Positions 30,972-41,300 of a stretch of DNA of 64,000 nucleotides are shown here, one piece after another. This DNA comes from Polaromonas glacialis (GTDB lineage Bacteria; Pseudomonadota; Gammaproteobacteria; Burkholderiales; Burkholderiaceae_C), in NCBI RefSeq assembly GCF_000709345.1, contig NZ_KL448323.1:2043830-2107829 (forward strand), written 5' to 3'. The notes under the pieces are model-generated. The model was not told the origin of the DNA. It searched no databases and worked only from the letters and a program-made list of their open reading frames with translations. How positions within the stretch are numbered: the first letter of the stretch is position 1; each line of letters begins with the position of its first letter. The translations under genes and the position numbers were made by a program.

Positions 30972-31967
30972 TCAGGCCAGCGGCGCGTTGCCGGCCCAGA
31001 CCGCACCGCCGGCGCGCAACTGCGCCGCCACGGCTTCGCCCAGCGCCTCGGCGTCGGCAAAAGTCTGCACGACAGCGGTTTTCCGGGCCTTCACCAGCGG
31101 CGCGGGCGCGGCCTGATGGGCGCCCGACAGCGCATCGGCGGTGGCCGGCTCGCCCCAGGCGGCATCGAGGCTCAGCGCGCCGTCGCTGCCGGCAGTGACA
31201 AAAGCAGCCAGCGGCATCGAGCAGCTGCCGCCCATGGCGCGCGAGACGGTGCGCTCGGCCGTCACCGCCAGCCAGGTCGGCGGGTGCGCGAGCCCGGCCA
31301 GCGCCTCGATCAGATCGGCGCGGTTAGCGCGCACTTCAATGCCCAGCGCGCCCTGCCCGGCCGCCGGCAGCATGTCGGCGGGCGCAAAGGTGTGGCGGAT
31401 GCGCGATTCGAGCTTCAGGCGCTTGAGACCTGCGGCAGCCAGCACGATGCCGTCGTACTGGCCTTCGTCGAGCTTGCGCAGCCGTGTGTCCAGGTTGCCG
31501 CGCAGCGGCTCGATGACCAGGTCGGGCCGCAGCGCCTTGAGCAGCACCAGCCGGCGCAGGCTCGACGTGCCGACGACAGCGCCCTGCGGCAGTTCGGCCA
31601 GGGACGCACAGCGGTTGGACACAAACGCATCGTGCGGGTCTTCGCGCTCCAGGACGCAGGCCAGCGCGAAGCCGTCGGGCAGGTCCATCGGCACATCCTT
31701 GAGCGAATGCACCGCCAGGTCGGCGCGGCCATCAAGCAGCGCAGTTTCGAGTTCCTTGACGAACAGGCCCTTGCCGCCAACCTTGCTGAGCGATCGGTCC
31801 AGGATCTGGTCGCCCAGCGTGGTCATGCCCAACAGCTCGACCTGCCAGCCCAGGCGGGTTTCCAGCAGCGACTTGACATGTTCGGCCTGCCATAACGCCA
31901 GGCGGCTTTCGCGCGTGGCGATGACCACCTTGAGCGTTTTGGGGGGAGTTTGATGCGCTGCTGCCAC
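30972..31967 (-). CDS. hemC: hydroxymethylbilane synthase (porphobilinogen deaminase)
   Basis: Joins four porphobilinogens. 331 residues; the cofactor cysteine is C249 in [11 protein letters not shown] and the catalytic aspartate is D91 in [17 protein letters not shown] (18-27) is the N-terminal signature. Start GTG 31967, with AGG seven bases before it. First gene of hemC-hemD-hemX-hemY, divergent from ppc with 93 bases between. Confidence 0.96.
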   Translation of the reverse strand: MAAAHQTPPKTLKVVIATRESRLALWQAEHVKSLLETRLGWQVELLGMTTLGDQILDRSLSKVGGKGLFVKELETALLDGRADLAVHSLKDVPMDLPDGFALACVLEREDPHDAFVSNRCASLAELPQGAVVGTSSLRRLVLLKALRPDLVIEPLRGNLDTRLRKLDEGQYDGIVLAAAGLKRLKLESRIRHTFAPADMLPAAGQGALGIEVRANRADLIEALAGLAHPPTWLAVTAERTVSRAMGGSCSMPLAAFVTAGSDGALSLDAAWGEPATADALSGAHQAAPAPLVKARKTAVVQTFADAEALGEAVAAQLRAGGAVWAGNAPLA

Positions 31968-32060
31968 TGGTAACCTGTCGGTAATCTATAGAGGGAGTGA
32001 ATGCTAGCATGTGCGCTTTGATCCCATTTCTCCACCCGCCACCAGACGCAAAGGGCCAGG

Positions 32061-34967
32061 ATGCCAACTTCCGCACGCACGAAAAAAGTCAAGACCGCTG
32101 TCAAGCCCGACATGCTGGCTCCCGTGGCTGAAACCGCCAGGCCGGCCACGCCGTCGGTTCGCGCCCGGAACAACGAGCGCCCGCTGGTCGAGGACATCCG
32201 CCTGCTCGGCCGCATCCTGGGCGACGTGATCCGCGACCAGGAGGGCGTGGCCGCGTATGAGCTGATCGAGCAGGTGCGCACGCTGTCGGTGGCCTTCCGG
32301 CGCGATGCGGACCAGGAAGCCGACAAGGCACTCAAGACCTTGCTCAAGGACCTGAGCGGCGACCAGACCGTCAGCGTGATCCGCGCCTTCACCTATTTTT
32401 CACACCTGGCCAACCTGGCCGAGGACCGCCACCACATCCGCCGCCGCGCCATCCACGAGCGCGCCGGCGACACGCAGGAAGGCAGCATCGACGTGGCGCT
32501 GGCCCGGCTGCGCTGGGCCGGCATTGCGCCCAAGACCATTTCGGACACGCTGGCGCGAAGCTTTGTCTCGCCGGTGCTGACCGCCCACCCGACCGAAGTG
32601 CAGCGCAAGAGCATCCTGGACGCCGAGCGCGGCATTGCCCAGCTGCTGACGGCGCGCGACAGCATCAAGGCCATGGCGCTGGCTGTCAGCGCTGCCAAGG
32701 ATGCGCTCACGCCACGCGAGCTGGCGGCGAACGAGGCGCAGCTGCGCGCCAGAGTCATGCAGCTGTGGCAGACCCGCCTGCTGCGCTTTTCCAAGCTGAC
32801 CGTGGCCGACGAAATCGAGAATGCGCTGAGCTACTACGAGGCGACTTTTCTGCGCGAGATTCCGAAAATCTACGCCAGCCTGGAGCGCGAACTCGGCATG
32901 CAGCCGGTACACAGCTTTTTGCGCATGGGCCAGTGGATCGGCGGCGACCGCGACGGCAACCCGAACGTCAACGCCGACACGCTGAACTACGCGCTTCGCC
33001 GGCAGGCCGACGTGGCGCTGCGCCACTACCTGACCGAGGTGCATCTGCTGGGCGGCGAATTGTCGATGTCGGCGATCCTGGTCGATTGCAGCCTTGACAT
33101 GCAGGCGCTGGCCGAAAAATCGCCCGACACCAACGAGCACCGCCAGGACGAACCCTACCGCCGCGCGCTGACCGGCGTCTATGCCCGGCTGGCGGCCACG
33201 CTGAAAGCGCTGACCGGCGGCGAAGCGGCGCGCCATGCGGTGGCGCCGCAAAACGCCTACGCCAAAGCCGAGGACTTCCTGGCCGACCTGCGAACGCTGG
33301 AGGACTCGCTTAAATCCCATCACAGCGAAGCCCTGACCGCGCAGCGCCTGCACCCGCTGATCCGCGCCGTCGAGGTGTTCGGCTTTCACCTGGCCACGGT
33401 CGATCTGCGCCAGAGTTCGGACAAGCACGAGGAAGTCATCGCCGAACTGCTGGCGGTGGCGCGGATCGAATCGGGCTACGCCAGCCTGGATGAAGCGGCC
33501 AAGCGCACACAGCTGCTCAAGCTGCTCAACGACGCTCGGCCGCTGCGCGTGCTGGGCCATGTCTATTCGGAACTGGCCCAGATCGAACTGGCGATTTTCG
33601 AGGCTGCCCTGAACGCGCGAGCCCGCTTCGGCAAGGAAGCGATTCGCCACTACATCATCAGCCACACCGAAACCGTCAGCGACCTGCTCGAAGTGCTGCT
33701 GCTGCAAAAGGAAGTCGGCCTGATGCACGGCCTGCTCGAAGACGCGCAAGACAAGAGCGGATCGACCTGCGACCTGATCGTGGTGCCGCTGTTTGAAACC
33801 ATCGAGGACCTGCGCAATGCCGCGCCCATCATGCGCGAGTTCTATGCGCTGCCGGGGATTGCCGCGCTGCTGCAGCGCAGCGGCGCCGAGCAGGACATCA
33901 TGCTCGGCTACAGCGACAGCAACAAGGACGGCGGCATCTTCACCAGCAACTGGGAACTGTACCGCGCCGAGATTGCATTGGTCGAGCTGTTCGACCAGCT
34001 GGCCGTGTCGCACGGCATCACGCTGCGGATGTTCCACGGCCGGGGCGGCACGGTGGGCCGGGGCGGCGGCCCGAGCTACGAGGCGATTCTGGCGCAGCCG
34101 CCCGGCACGGTGCGCGGCCAGATCCGCCTGACCGAGCAGGGCGAGGTGATCGGCTCGAAATACGCCAATCCGGAAATCGGCCGGCGCAACCTGGAAACGC
34201 TGGTCGCCGCGACGCTGGAGGCTACCTTGCTTCAGCCGACCAAGCCGGCGACCCCGGCGTTCTTGCAGGCCGCCGACCAACTGTCGCAGGCCAGCATGGC
34301 GGCCTACCGGGCGCTGGTGTATGAGACGCCTGGCTTCACCGAGTATTTCTTCAGCGCCACGCCGATCCGCGAGATTGCCGAGCTCAACATCGGCTCGCGG
34401 CCGGCGTCGCGCAAGCCGTCGCAGCAAATCGAGGACCTGCGGGCAATTCCCTGGGGCTTCAGCTGGGGCCAGTGCCGCCTGACGCTGCCGGGATGGTACG
34501 GATTCGGCACCGCCATCGAAAACTTCCTGGGCCAGGGCGGCACGCCGGACAGCCGCAAGGATGCGCTGGCGCTGCTGAAGAAAATGTACCGCCAGTGGCC
34601 GTTCTTTCGCACCTTGCTGAGCAACATGGACATGGTGCTGGCCAAGAGCGACCTGGCGCTGGCCTCGCGTTATGCCGAGCTGGTGGCCGACGCCAGGCTG
34701 CGCAAGAAAATTTTCAGCGCGATAGATGCCGAGTGGCGCAAGACCGCACAGGCGCTCAGCCTGATCACCGGCGACAAGCAGCGGCTGGCCGGCAATGCCG
34801 CGCTGCAGCGCTCGATCCGCCACCGCTTTCCGTACATCGACCCGCTGCACCACCTGCAGGTCGAGCTGGTTCGCCGCTACCGTGCCGGCCAGACCGACCA
34901 GCGGGTGCAGACCGGCATCCATATCTCGATCAACGGCATTGCCGCCGGCCTGCGAAATACCGGCTGA
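32061..34967 (+). CDS. ppc: phosphoenolpyruvate carboxylase
   Basis: Makes oxaloacetate from phosphoenolpyruvate and bicarbonate. 968 residues: catalytic H176 in [21 protein letters not shown] near 294, K622 in [10 protein letters not shown] and the loop [14 protein letters not shown] just after. The C-terminal NTG end is the conserved QNTG-type tail. The first ~40 residues are a variable extension. Divergent from hemC, a common pairing in betaproteobacteria. Confidence 0.97.
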   Translation: MPTSARTKKVKTAVKPDMLAPVAETARPATPSVRARNNERPLVEDIRLLGRILGDVIRDQEGVAAYELIEQVRTLSVAFRRDADQEADKALKTLLKDLSGDQTVSVIRAFTYFSHLANLAEDRHHIRRRAIHERAGDTQEGSIDVALARLRWAGIAPKTISDTLARSFVSPVLTAHPTEVQRKSILDAERGIAQLLTARDSIKAMALAVSAAKDALTPRELAANEAQLRARVMQLWQTRLLRFSKLTVADEIENALSYYEATFLREIPKIYASLERELGMQPVHSFLRMGQWIGGDRDGNPNVNADTLNYALRRQADVALRHYLTEVHLLGGELSMSAILVDCSLDMQALAEKSPDTNEHRQDEPYRRALTGVYARLAATLKALTGGEAARHAVAPQNAYAKAEDFLADLRTLEDSLKSHHSEALTAQRLHPLIRAVEVFGFHLATVDLRQSSDKHEEVIAELLAVARIESGYASLDEAAKRTQLLKLLNDARPLRVLGHVYSELAQIELAIFEAALNARARFGKEAIRHYIISHTETVSDLLEVLLLQKEVGLMHGLLEDAQDKSGSTCDLIVVPLFETIEDLRNAAPIMREFYALPGIAALLQRSGAEQDIMLGYSDSNKDGGIFTSNWELYRAEIALVELFDQLAVSHGITLRMFHGRGGTVGRGGGPSYEAILAQPPGTVRGQIRLTEQGEVIGSKYANPEIGRRNLETLVAATLEATLLQPTKPATPAFLQAADQLSQASMAAYRALVYETPGFTEYFFSATPIREIAELNIGSRPASRKPSQQIEDLRAIPWGFSWGQCRLTLPGWYGFGTAIENFLGQGGTPDSRKDALALLKKMYRQWPFFRTLLSNMDMVLAKSDLALASRYAELVADARLRKKIFSAIDAEWRKTAQALSLITGDKQRLAGNAALQRSIRHRFPYIDPLHHLQVELVRRYRAGQTDQRVQTGIHISINGIAAGLRNTG

Positions 34968-35111
34968 CAGGCAATATCGGCCCGGTCCTACACACCTAAG
35001 AGGGGGCCCTTGATGGCGGCGCGAGCCGGCAGGTTCTAGCATAGGAGGAATGCGAAAAATTTCGCGCTTTTAGCGCGTCAAGAGCACCCAACTTTCGAGA
35101 GGACCTGACCC

Positions 35112-35357
35112 ATGACCCCTTCCCATGCACAGTCTGCTCACCGCCTCTCCCTGAGTAACGAGTTGGTGTCCAGCGACTTCATGGCGCTTGCCTCGCACAT
35201 GACCGACTGCCAACGTTCGCGCGGCCGGTTTTTTACCCTGCGCACCCGGCTTGAAAGCCTGCATGCCGTCACTGCCTCCAGGCTTGTCACGACCGGTGCC
35301 GCTTTGGTGGTGTGCAGCCTGGGCCTGATCGGTCTGGGCCTGCTGACCATGGCTTGA
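35112..35357 (+). CDS. small membrane protein preceding the glucan synthase
   Basis: 81 residues, not recognised. A polar N-terminus of about 55 residues and one C-terminal helix (LVTTGAALVVCSLGLIGLGLL, about 58-78). GAGAGGA precedes the ATG, so it is likely translated. It ends four bases before the GTG of the glucan synthase, which suggests coupling. A 6-bp hairpin (CGCGCT/AGCGCG, 35063-35077) lies in its leader. Confidence 0.65.
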   Translation: MTPSHAQSAHRLSLSNELVSSDFMALASHMTDCQRSRGRFFTLRTRLESLHAVTASRLVTTGAALVVCSLGLIGLGLLTMA

Positions 35358-35361
35358 CCGG

Positions 35362-38300
35362 GTGAATCCTGCCGTACTAGACCGGCTTGCAACGCTCAGC
35401 ACCCATTCCAGAGAACTCCTGCTGTCGCAGGAAGGACCCGCCGAACCACCGATCCGCGCGGAGCTGTTTGGTATCCAGCGTTTCGAAGAGCACGGCTGCA
35501 GCCTGGCGCAGGCGCAGGTCGTTGAAACCGATGCCCAGTCGGTGCGTCACGCCCCTTTCTTTCCACGCGTTGAAGAAAACCTGGCGGCACTGCGCGTTGC
35601 CTACGACTATGTCGCGCTGACCTCGCACGGCGGCCACTACGCCACACCGGCAGCCGAATGGCTGCTGGACAATTTCCCGCTGATCGAAGCGCAGCTGCAG
35701 CAAATCCGCGAAGGCGTGCCGCGCCGGTTTTACGCCCGGCTGCCCAAGCTGGCCGTGCTGCCGCTGCGCGGACTGCCGCGCGTGTACGGTATTGCCTGGG
35801 CTTACGTGGCGCACACCGACAGCGTGCTGAACCCGGAAGTGTTCACCGCCTTCCTGAATGCCTACCAGAGCTGCAGCGAATTGCGCTTGAGCGAACTGTG
35901 GGCCCTGCCGACGACGCTGCGGGTGGTGCTGCTGGAAAACTTGCGCCGCATGGCCGACGACATTGCGCGCAGCAAACTGGCGCGCGAAGTCGCCCATGCG
36001 GTCTGGGACAGCGGGCAAGGGCTGGACGAGGCGGACCTGGACACCATCAACAGCCTGATGCGCCAGCGCGGCGTGCAGCGCAGCTACCAGACCCAGCTTT
36101 GGCAGCGCCTGCCGACCGAGCTTTCAGGCGACTCGTCCGCCATGGTGCGCTGGATCGAGAAAAACTGCCCTGACGGCCATGCGCTGATGCTGGAAAGCCA
36201 GAGCGCCCAGGTCGCGTCCAACCTGACCGTTGGCAACATCATCACCACCCTGCGCGTGATTGGCCAGATTGACTGGGTCGAGCTGATCGAGCCCGTCAGC
36301 CGGTCCCTGCAGGTGCTGCGGCAATTGCCCGGCTTTGCCAGCGAAAGCGAAAGCACGCGCCAGCAGATCACCCGTGCCATGGAGCAGCTGGCGCGCGACA
36401 GCGGAAAAACCGAGCATGCGGTGGCCCAGGCGGTGGTGACGGCGGCACAGGCGGTGCCTGGCGACCTGGCGGCGGACGCTGCCGAGCGAACCGCAGGCTT
36501 TTACCTGATGGGCGATGGCCGTGCCCGCCTGGAAGCCGCCCTGGACATGCCGGCGCAGCGCGCCCGGCAACGCCTGAACTGGCGCCGGTGGCGGCTGAGC
36601 CTGTACATCGGCTGCATCACGCTGGCGACGCTGGTGATGGTGGTGCTGGCAACGCGCCATGCCGACTGGCACCGCTGGCAGACCCTGGTGGCGCTGTTCC
36701 TGCTGGCCGGTCCGGCTTTCGAGGCCGCTTCGGCTTTCGTGCATCGCCTGATTGCCGAGTCGCTGAAGGTCCAGCACTTGGCGCGCCTTGGCTTTGCGTC
36801 CGGCATTCCGCCCGAGCACCGGGTGCTGGTGGTGATCCCGACGCTGCTCGCGTCCACGCAGGCCAGCGAGGAACTGCTGCAGCAGCTGGAGTTTCACTGG
36901 CTGGCCAATCGGGAAAACGAAGCCCAGTTTGCCCTGCTCACCGACTGGGTCGATGCGCCCGAAGCCAGCCTGCCCGGCGATGCCGGCCTGCTGCACGATG
37001 CACTGGCCCGGCTGGAAACGCTGAACGCACGCTACCCGGCAGGCACAGGCAGACCGCCGCGCTTTTTGCTGATTCACCGCCCGCGCAGCTGGTGCGAAAC
37101 CCAGCAGCGCTGGCTTGGCTGGGAACGCAAGCGCGGCAAGCTGGAGCAGCTGATGTGCCTGCTGGCCACTGGCAGCATGGAAGGCTTCGTGCCGCTGGCC
37201 GCGCCCCTGCGGCTGGCTGGCGACATCCGCTACGTGGTCACGCTGGACAGCGATACCGGCCTGCCACCCGGCGCACTGCGCGAGCTGGTCGCCATTGCCG
37301 CCCATCCGCTGAACGCGCCAAAGGTGGACGCCCGTTTGCGCCGGGTGGTCAGCGGCTACGGCATCCTGCAGCCCCGCGTGGTCACGCCCCTGCCCGGCCG
37401 CTCGGAAGACACCGCCTACCACCGGCTGTTTGCCGGCCAGTGCGGCATCGACCCCTACAGCAGCGGCGTCTCCGATGTCTATCAGGACCTGTTCGGCACC
37501 GGGAGCTTCAGCGGCAAGGGCCTGCTGCATGTCAGGGCGCTGCATGCCGTGCTGAACCAGCGCCTGCCCGATGAAACGGTGCTAAGCCACGACCTGCTCG
37601 AAGGCAGCATGGCGCGCTGCGGCTTTGTCAGCGATGTGATGCTGGTCGAAGACCCGCCGCACCATGCCGGCGTGGCCGCATCGCGCAACCACCGCTGGAC
37701 ACGCGGCGACTGGCAGCTGATTCCGCTGCTCTGGAACGCCGGGCGCTACGGCATCGATGCGCTCAGCGCCTGGAAAATGCTGGACAACCTGCGCCGCTCG
37801 CTGGTGCTGCCTGCCGCGTTCGCACTGCTGGTCTGGGTGATCTTCACCGGCGCATTGCCCCTGGGCACCGCATTTCTGGCGGTCATTGCCGCACTGCTGG
37901 CCGGGCCGCTGCTGGGCGCGCTGGCGGGCCTGGTGCCGACCCACGCCGGCATTGCCTGGCGCCACTTTTTCAAGGGCGGACGCGCCGAGTTGCGCGTCAC
38001 CCTGGGCGCCGCCGCCTGGCAGTTCAGCCAGATACCGGCGCAGTCGGTGCTGCTGCTCGATGCCGCGCTGCGCTCCATCTGGCGCATGAGCGTCAGCCGC
38101 CGCCGGCTGATGGAGTGGACCACCGCGGCGCAGGCGCAATCGGCGTCGCGCAAAGAGCTTTTCGTGTTCGTTCACCAGCATGCGGCGGCGTCCCTGCTGT
38201 GTGCCGCGCTGGCCATGGCAGCGCCTTGGGCGGCGCATCCGTGGGCCGGCATCTTCCTGTTTCTCTTCTGGGGCGCCTCGCCCATCGCGGCATGGTGGGC

Positions 38301-41300
38301 CAGCCAGCCGCGCCCGGCCAGCGCGGAGCATGCGCTGCATGCCGGAGACAAGCGCTACCTGATGGCGCTGGCGCGCGACACCTGGCGCTTTTTCGAGCGC
38401 AGCGTCGGGCCGGGCGACAACCACCTGCCGCCCGACAACCTGCAGCTGGTTCCCGACCCCCTGCTTGCGCACCGCACGTCGCCCACCAACATCGGCCTGT
38501 ACCTGCTGGCCGTCTGCTGCGCGCGCGAATTTGGCTGGATCAGTACCGACGAGGTCATCCGGCGCCTCCAGGCATCGCTGGACAGCATCGACAAGCTGGC
38601 CAAGCATAAGGGCCACCTGCTCAACTGGTACGACACGCGCACGCTCGAAGTCCTTCTGCCGGCCTATGTGTCGTCGGTCGACAGCGGCAACCTGGCCGGC
38701 CTGCTGCTGGCCGTGGGCCAGGCATGCCAGCAACTGGCGCGGCAGGACGAGAAGGAAGGCACCGATGGCGGGCAGGCGCAGGCAGCGCTGCGCGCCCTGG
38801 CCGCACGCTGCGCCAGCCTGTACGAGGCGATGGATTTCAAGGGCCTGTACGACCCCAAGCGCCGCCTTTTCCACATCGGCCTGCGGGTTGACGACAACAC
38901 GCTGGACAGCAGCTACTACGACCTGCTGGCGTCCGAGTCGCGGCTGACCAGCTTTCTGGCGATTGCCAAGGGCGACGTGCCCAAGCGCCACTGGATCGCG
39001 CTGGGCCGGCCGTTCCTGTCAGTGGGCGGCGCGCCCGGGCTGGCTTCCTGGTCGGGTTCGATGTTCGAATACCTGATGCCGTCGCTGCTGATGCGCGAGC
39101 CCGCGCAGGGCCTGCTGCAGACCATGGCCCGATCGGCCATTGCCGCGCAGCGCGAGTTTGGCCGGCAGCAGCAGCTGCCCTGGGGAATTTCCGAATCGGC
39201 CTATTTCGCGCAGGACCATTCGCTGGCCTACCAGTACTCGCCCTTTGGCGTTCCGCGCCTGGCAATGCGGCGCACGCCGCTGACCGACCGCGTGGTGGCG
39301 CCTTACGCCACCGTGCTGGCCACGCTGTTTGAGCCGGCAGCGTCGGCGGCCAACCTGCGGCGGCTCGAAGCGCTGGGCGGGCGCGGCGAACTGGGCATGT
39401 TAGAGGCGCTCGACTTCACCGCCTCGCGCCAGCCCGAAAGGCAGGCCTTCAGCGTCGTCCAGACCTTCATGGCGCACCACCAGGGCATGTCGCTGGTGGC
39501 GCTGTGCAATGTGCTGTGCCTTGATGCACCCCGGCGCTGGTTCTGCGCCGAGCCCCAGGTGGCCGCGCATGAAGCCCTGCTGCATGAACGCACGCCGCGC
39601 CAGATCATTGAAAGCGCCAGCCCGCGCCAGCCGCCCCTGCTAGAGGTACACAGCAGCGCGCCGGTATTCCATTCGCGCGACGTCAACCCGTTGCAGCTTG
39701 GCTGGAAACCGACCCACCTGCTGTCCAACGGGCGCTACAACGTGGCCCTGCGCGCCAGCGGCGCAGGCGTCAGCCGCTGGCAGGGCCGCAGCATCAGCCG
39801 CTGGCGCGACGACCTGCTGCGCGACAGCCAGGGTTGCTTTTTCTACCTGAACCTGGGCGGCAACGAAGGCACCGGGTCGCTGACCGCCGCGCCGGCGCCG
39901 CTGCCGGGCTGGCGCTACCAGGCGCGCTTCATGGCCGACCGGGTGCAGTTCGATGCGCAGGGCGAGAGCCTGAACACCAGCATCAGCGTGCTGGTCAGCC
40001 CAGAGGACGACACCGAACTGCGCACCGTGCAGCTGCACAACACCGGCCGGACCGAGCGCGTCGTTGAACTGGTGTCGTGCTTCGAGGCGGTGCTGGCGGA
40101 CCCGCGCGCCGACGAAGCCCATCCGGCATTTTCCAACCTGTTCGTGCAGACCCGCTGGGAACCGCAGTGGCGCGCCCTGCTGCTCAAGCGCATGCCGCGC
40201 CTGCATGGCGACCCGCCAATGGCGGTCGCGCATTTCCTGGCCGAGGCCGATGCCGACCTGCTGTCGGTCGATTGCATCGCCGACCGCCGGGTATTTGCCG
40301 GGCGCCACCAGCCGCAGCACCGGCCCGCGCTGGGGGACCAGCCCATGGACGCCGACAGCAACCCGATCAACGGCCTGGACCCGGTGGCCAGCCTGCGCCT
40401 GACCGTGCGGCTGGCGCCCGGCGCCGTGGCCCGCCTGACCTTTGCCACGGCGGCGGCGCAGACGGAAGACGAACTGATCGCGCGCATCGACAAGTACCTG
40501 CAGCCCATGCACATCGTGCGCGCCACCCAGATGGCGGCCACGCTGGCGCAGGTCCGGCTGCGCGACCTGACATTGACACCCGAGGAACACCTGGCGGTGC
40601 AGGACCTGACCACCGCCCTGATGTACAGCACGCCCCGGCTGAATGCCGTGGCCGGCCCGCTGGACCAGCGCCAGCTGTGGCGCTTCGGCATTTCCGGCGA
40701 CAAGCCCATCGTGCTGGTGCGCATCCAAGGCGCCAGCGGGCTGCCGCTGGTCCATGCCCTGCTGCGCGCCCAGCCGTGGTGGACTTTCGGCGGCCTGGCG
40801 GTGGACCTGGTGGTGCTCAACAGCGAGCCCAATTCCTACCTCATGCCGCTGCAGCGCGACATCCTGGCGCTGCGCGACCGGCTGATGCAGCACGTGCGCA
40901 ACAGCTTTGCCAAGGGCGCCGAGCTGTCATCGAGCTTTCACCTGCTGCGCGACCCCGAAACCTCCGCCGCCGAAAAAGCCGCATTGGCCGGGCTGGCGCG
41001 GGTGGTTCTGACGGCGGACGGCCGGGGGCTGGAAATGCAGGTGTCTGCCTTGCGCGCCGGCGTTTGGCCCGCCCAGCAGGCCAGCCTGGCCGGCGGAACG
41101 CTGCTTTCAAGCCGGCCCGCGACCACTCAGCCCGAAGGCATGCCGGCCATCGCAGAAGCCGTGCAAGGGGCCGGCCAGTTCGACCCGGCCAGCGGCGAGT
41201 TCTGGTTTGACCTGCAGGGCGGCCAGTATCTGCCGCGTCCGTGGGTCAATGTCATCGCCAATCCGGACTTTGGCTTTCAGGTGTCGGAAACCGGCAGCGG

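Noticed and set aside
32400..35042. An 880-codon open frame on the minus strand
   Set aside because: Antisense shadow of ppc; composition is that of a shadow and no motif is seen.
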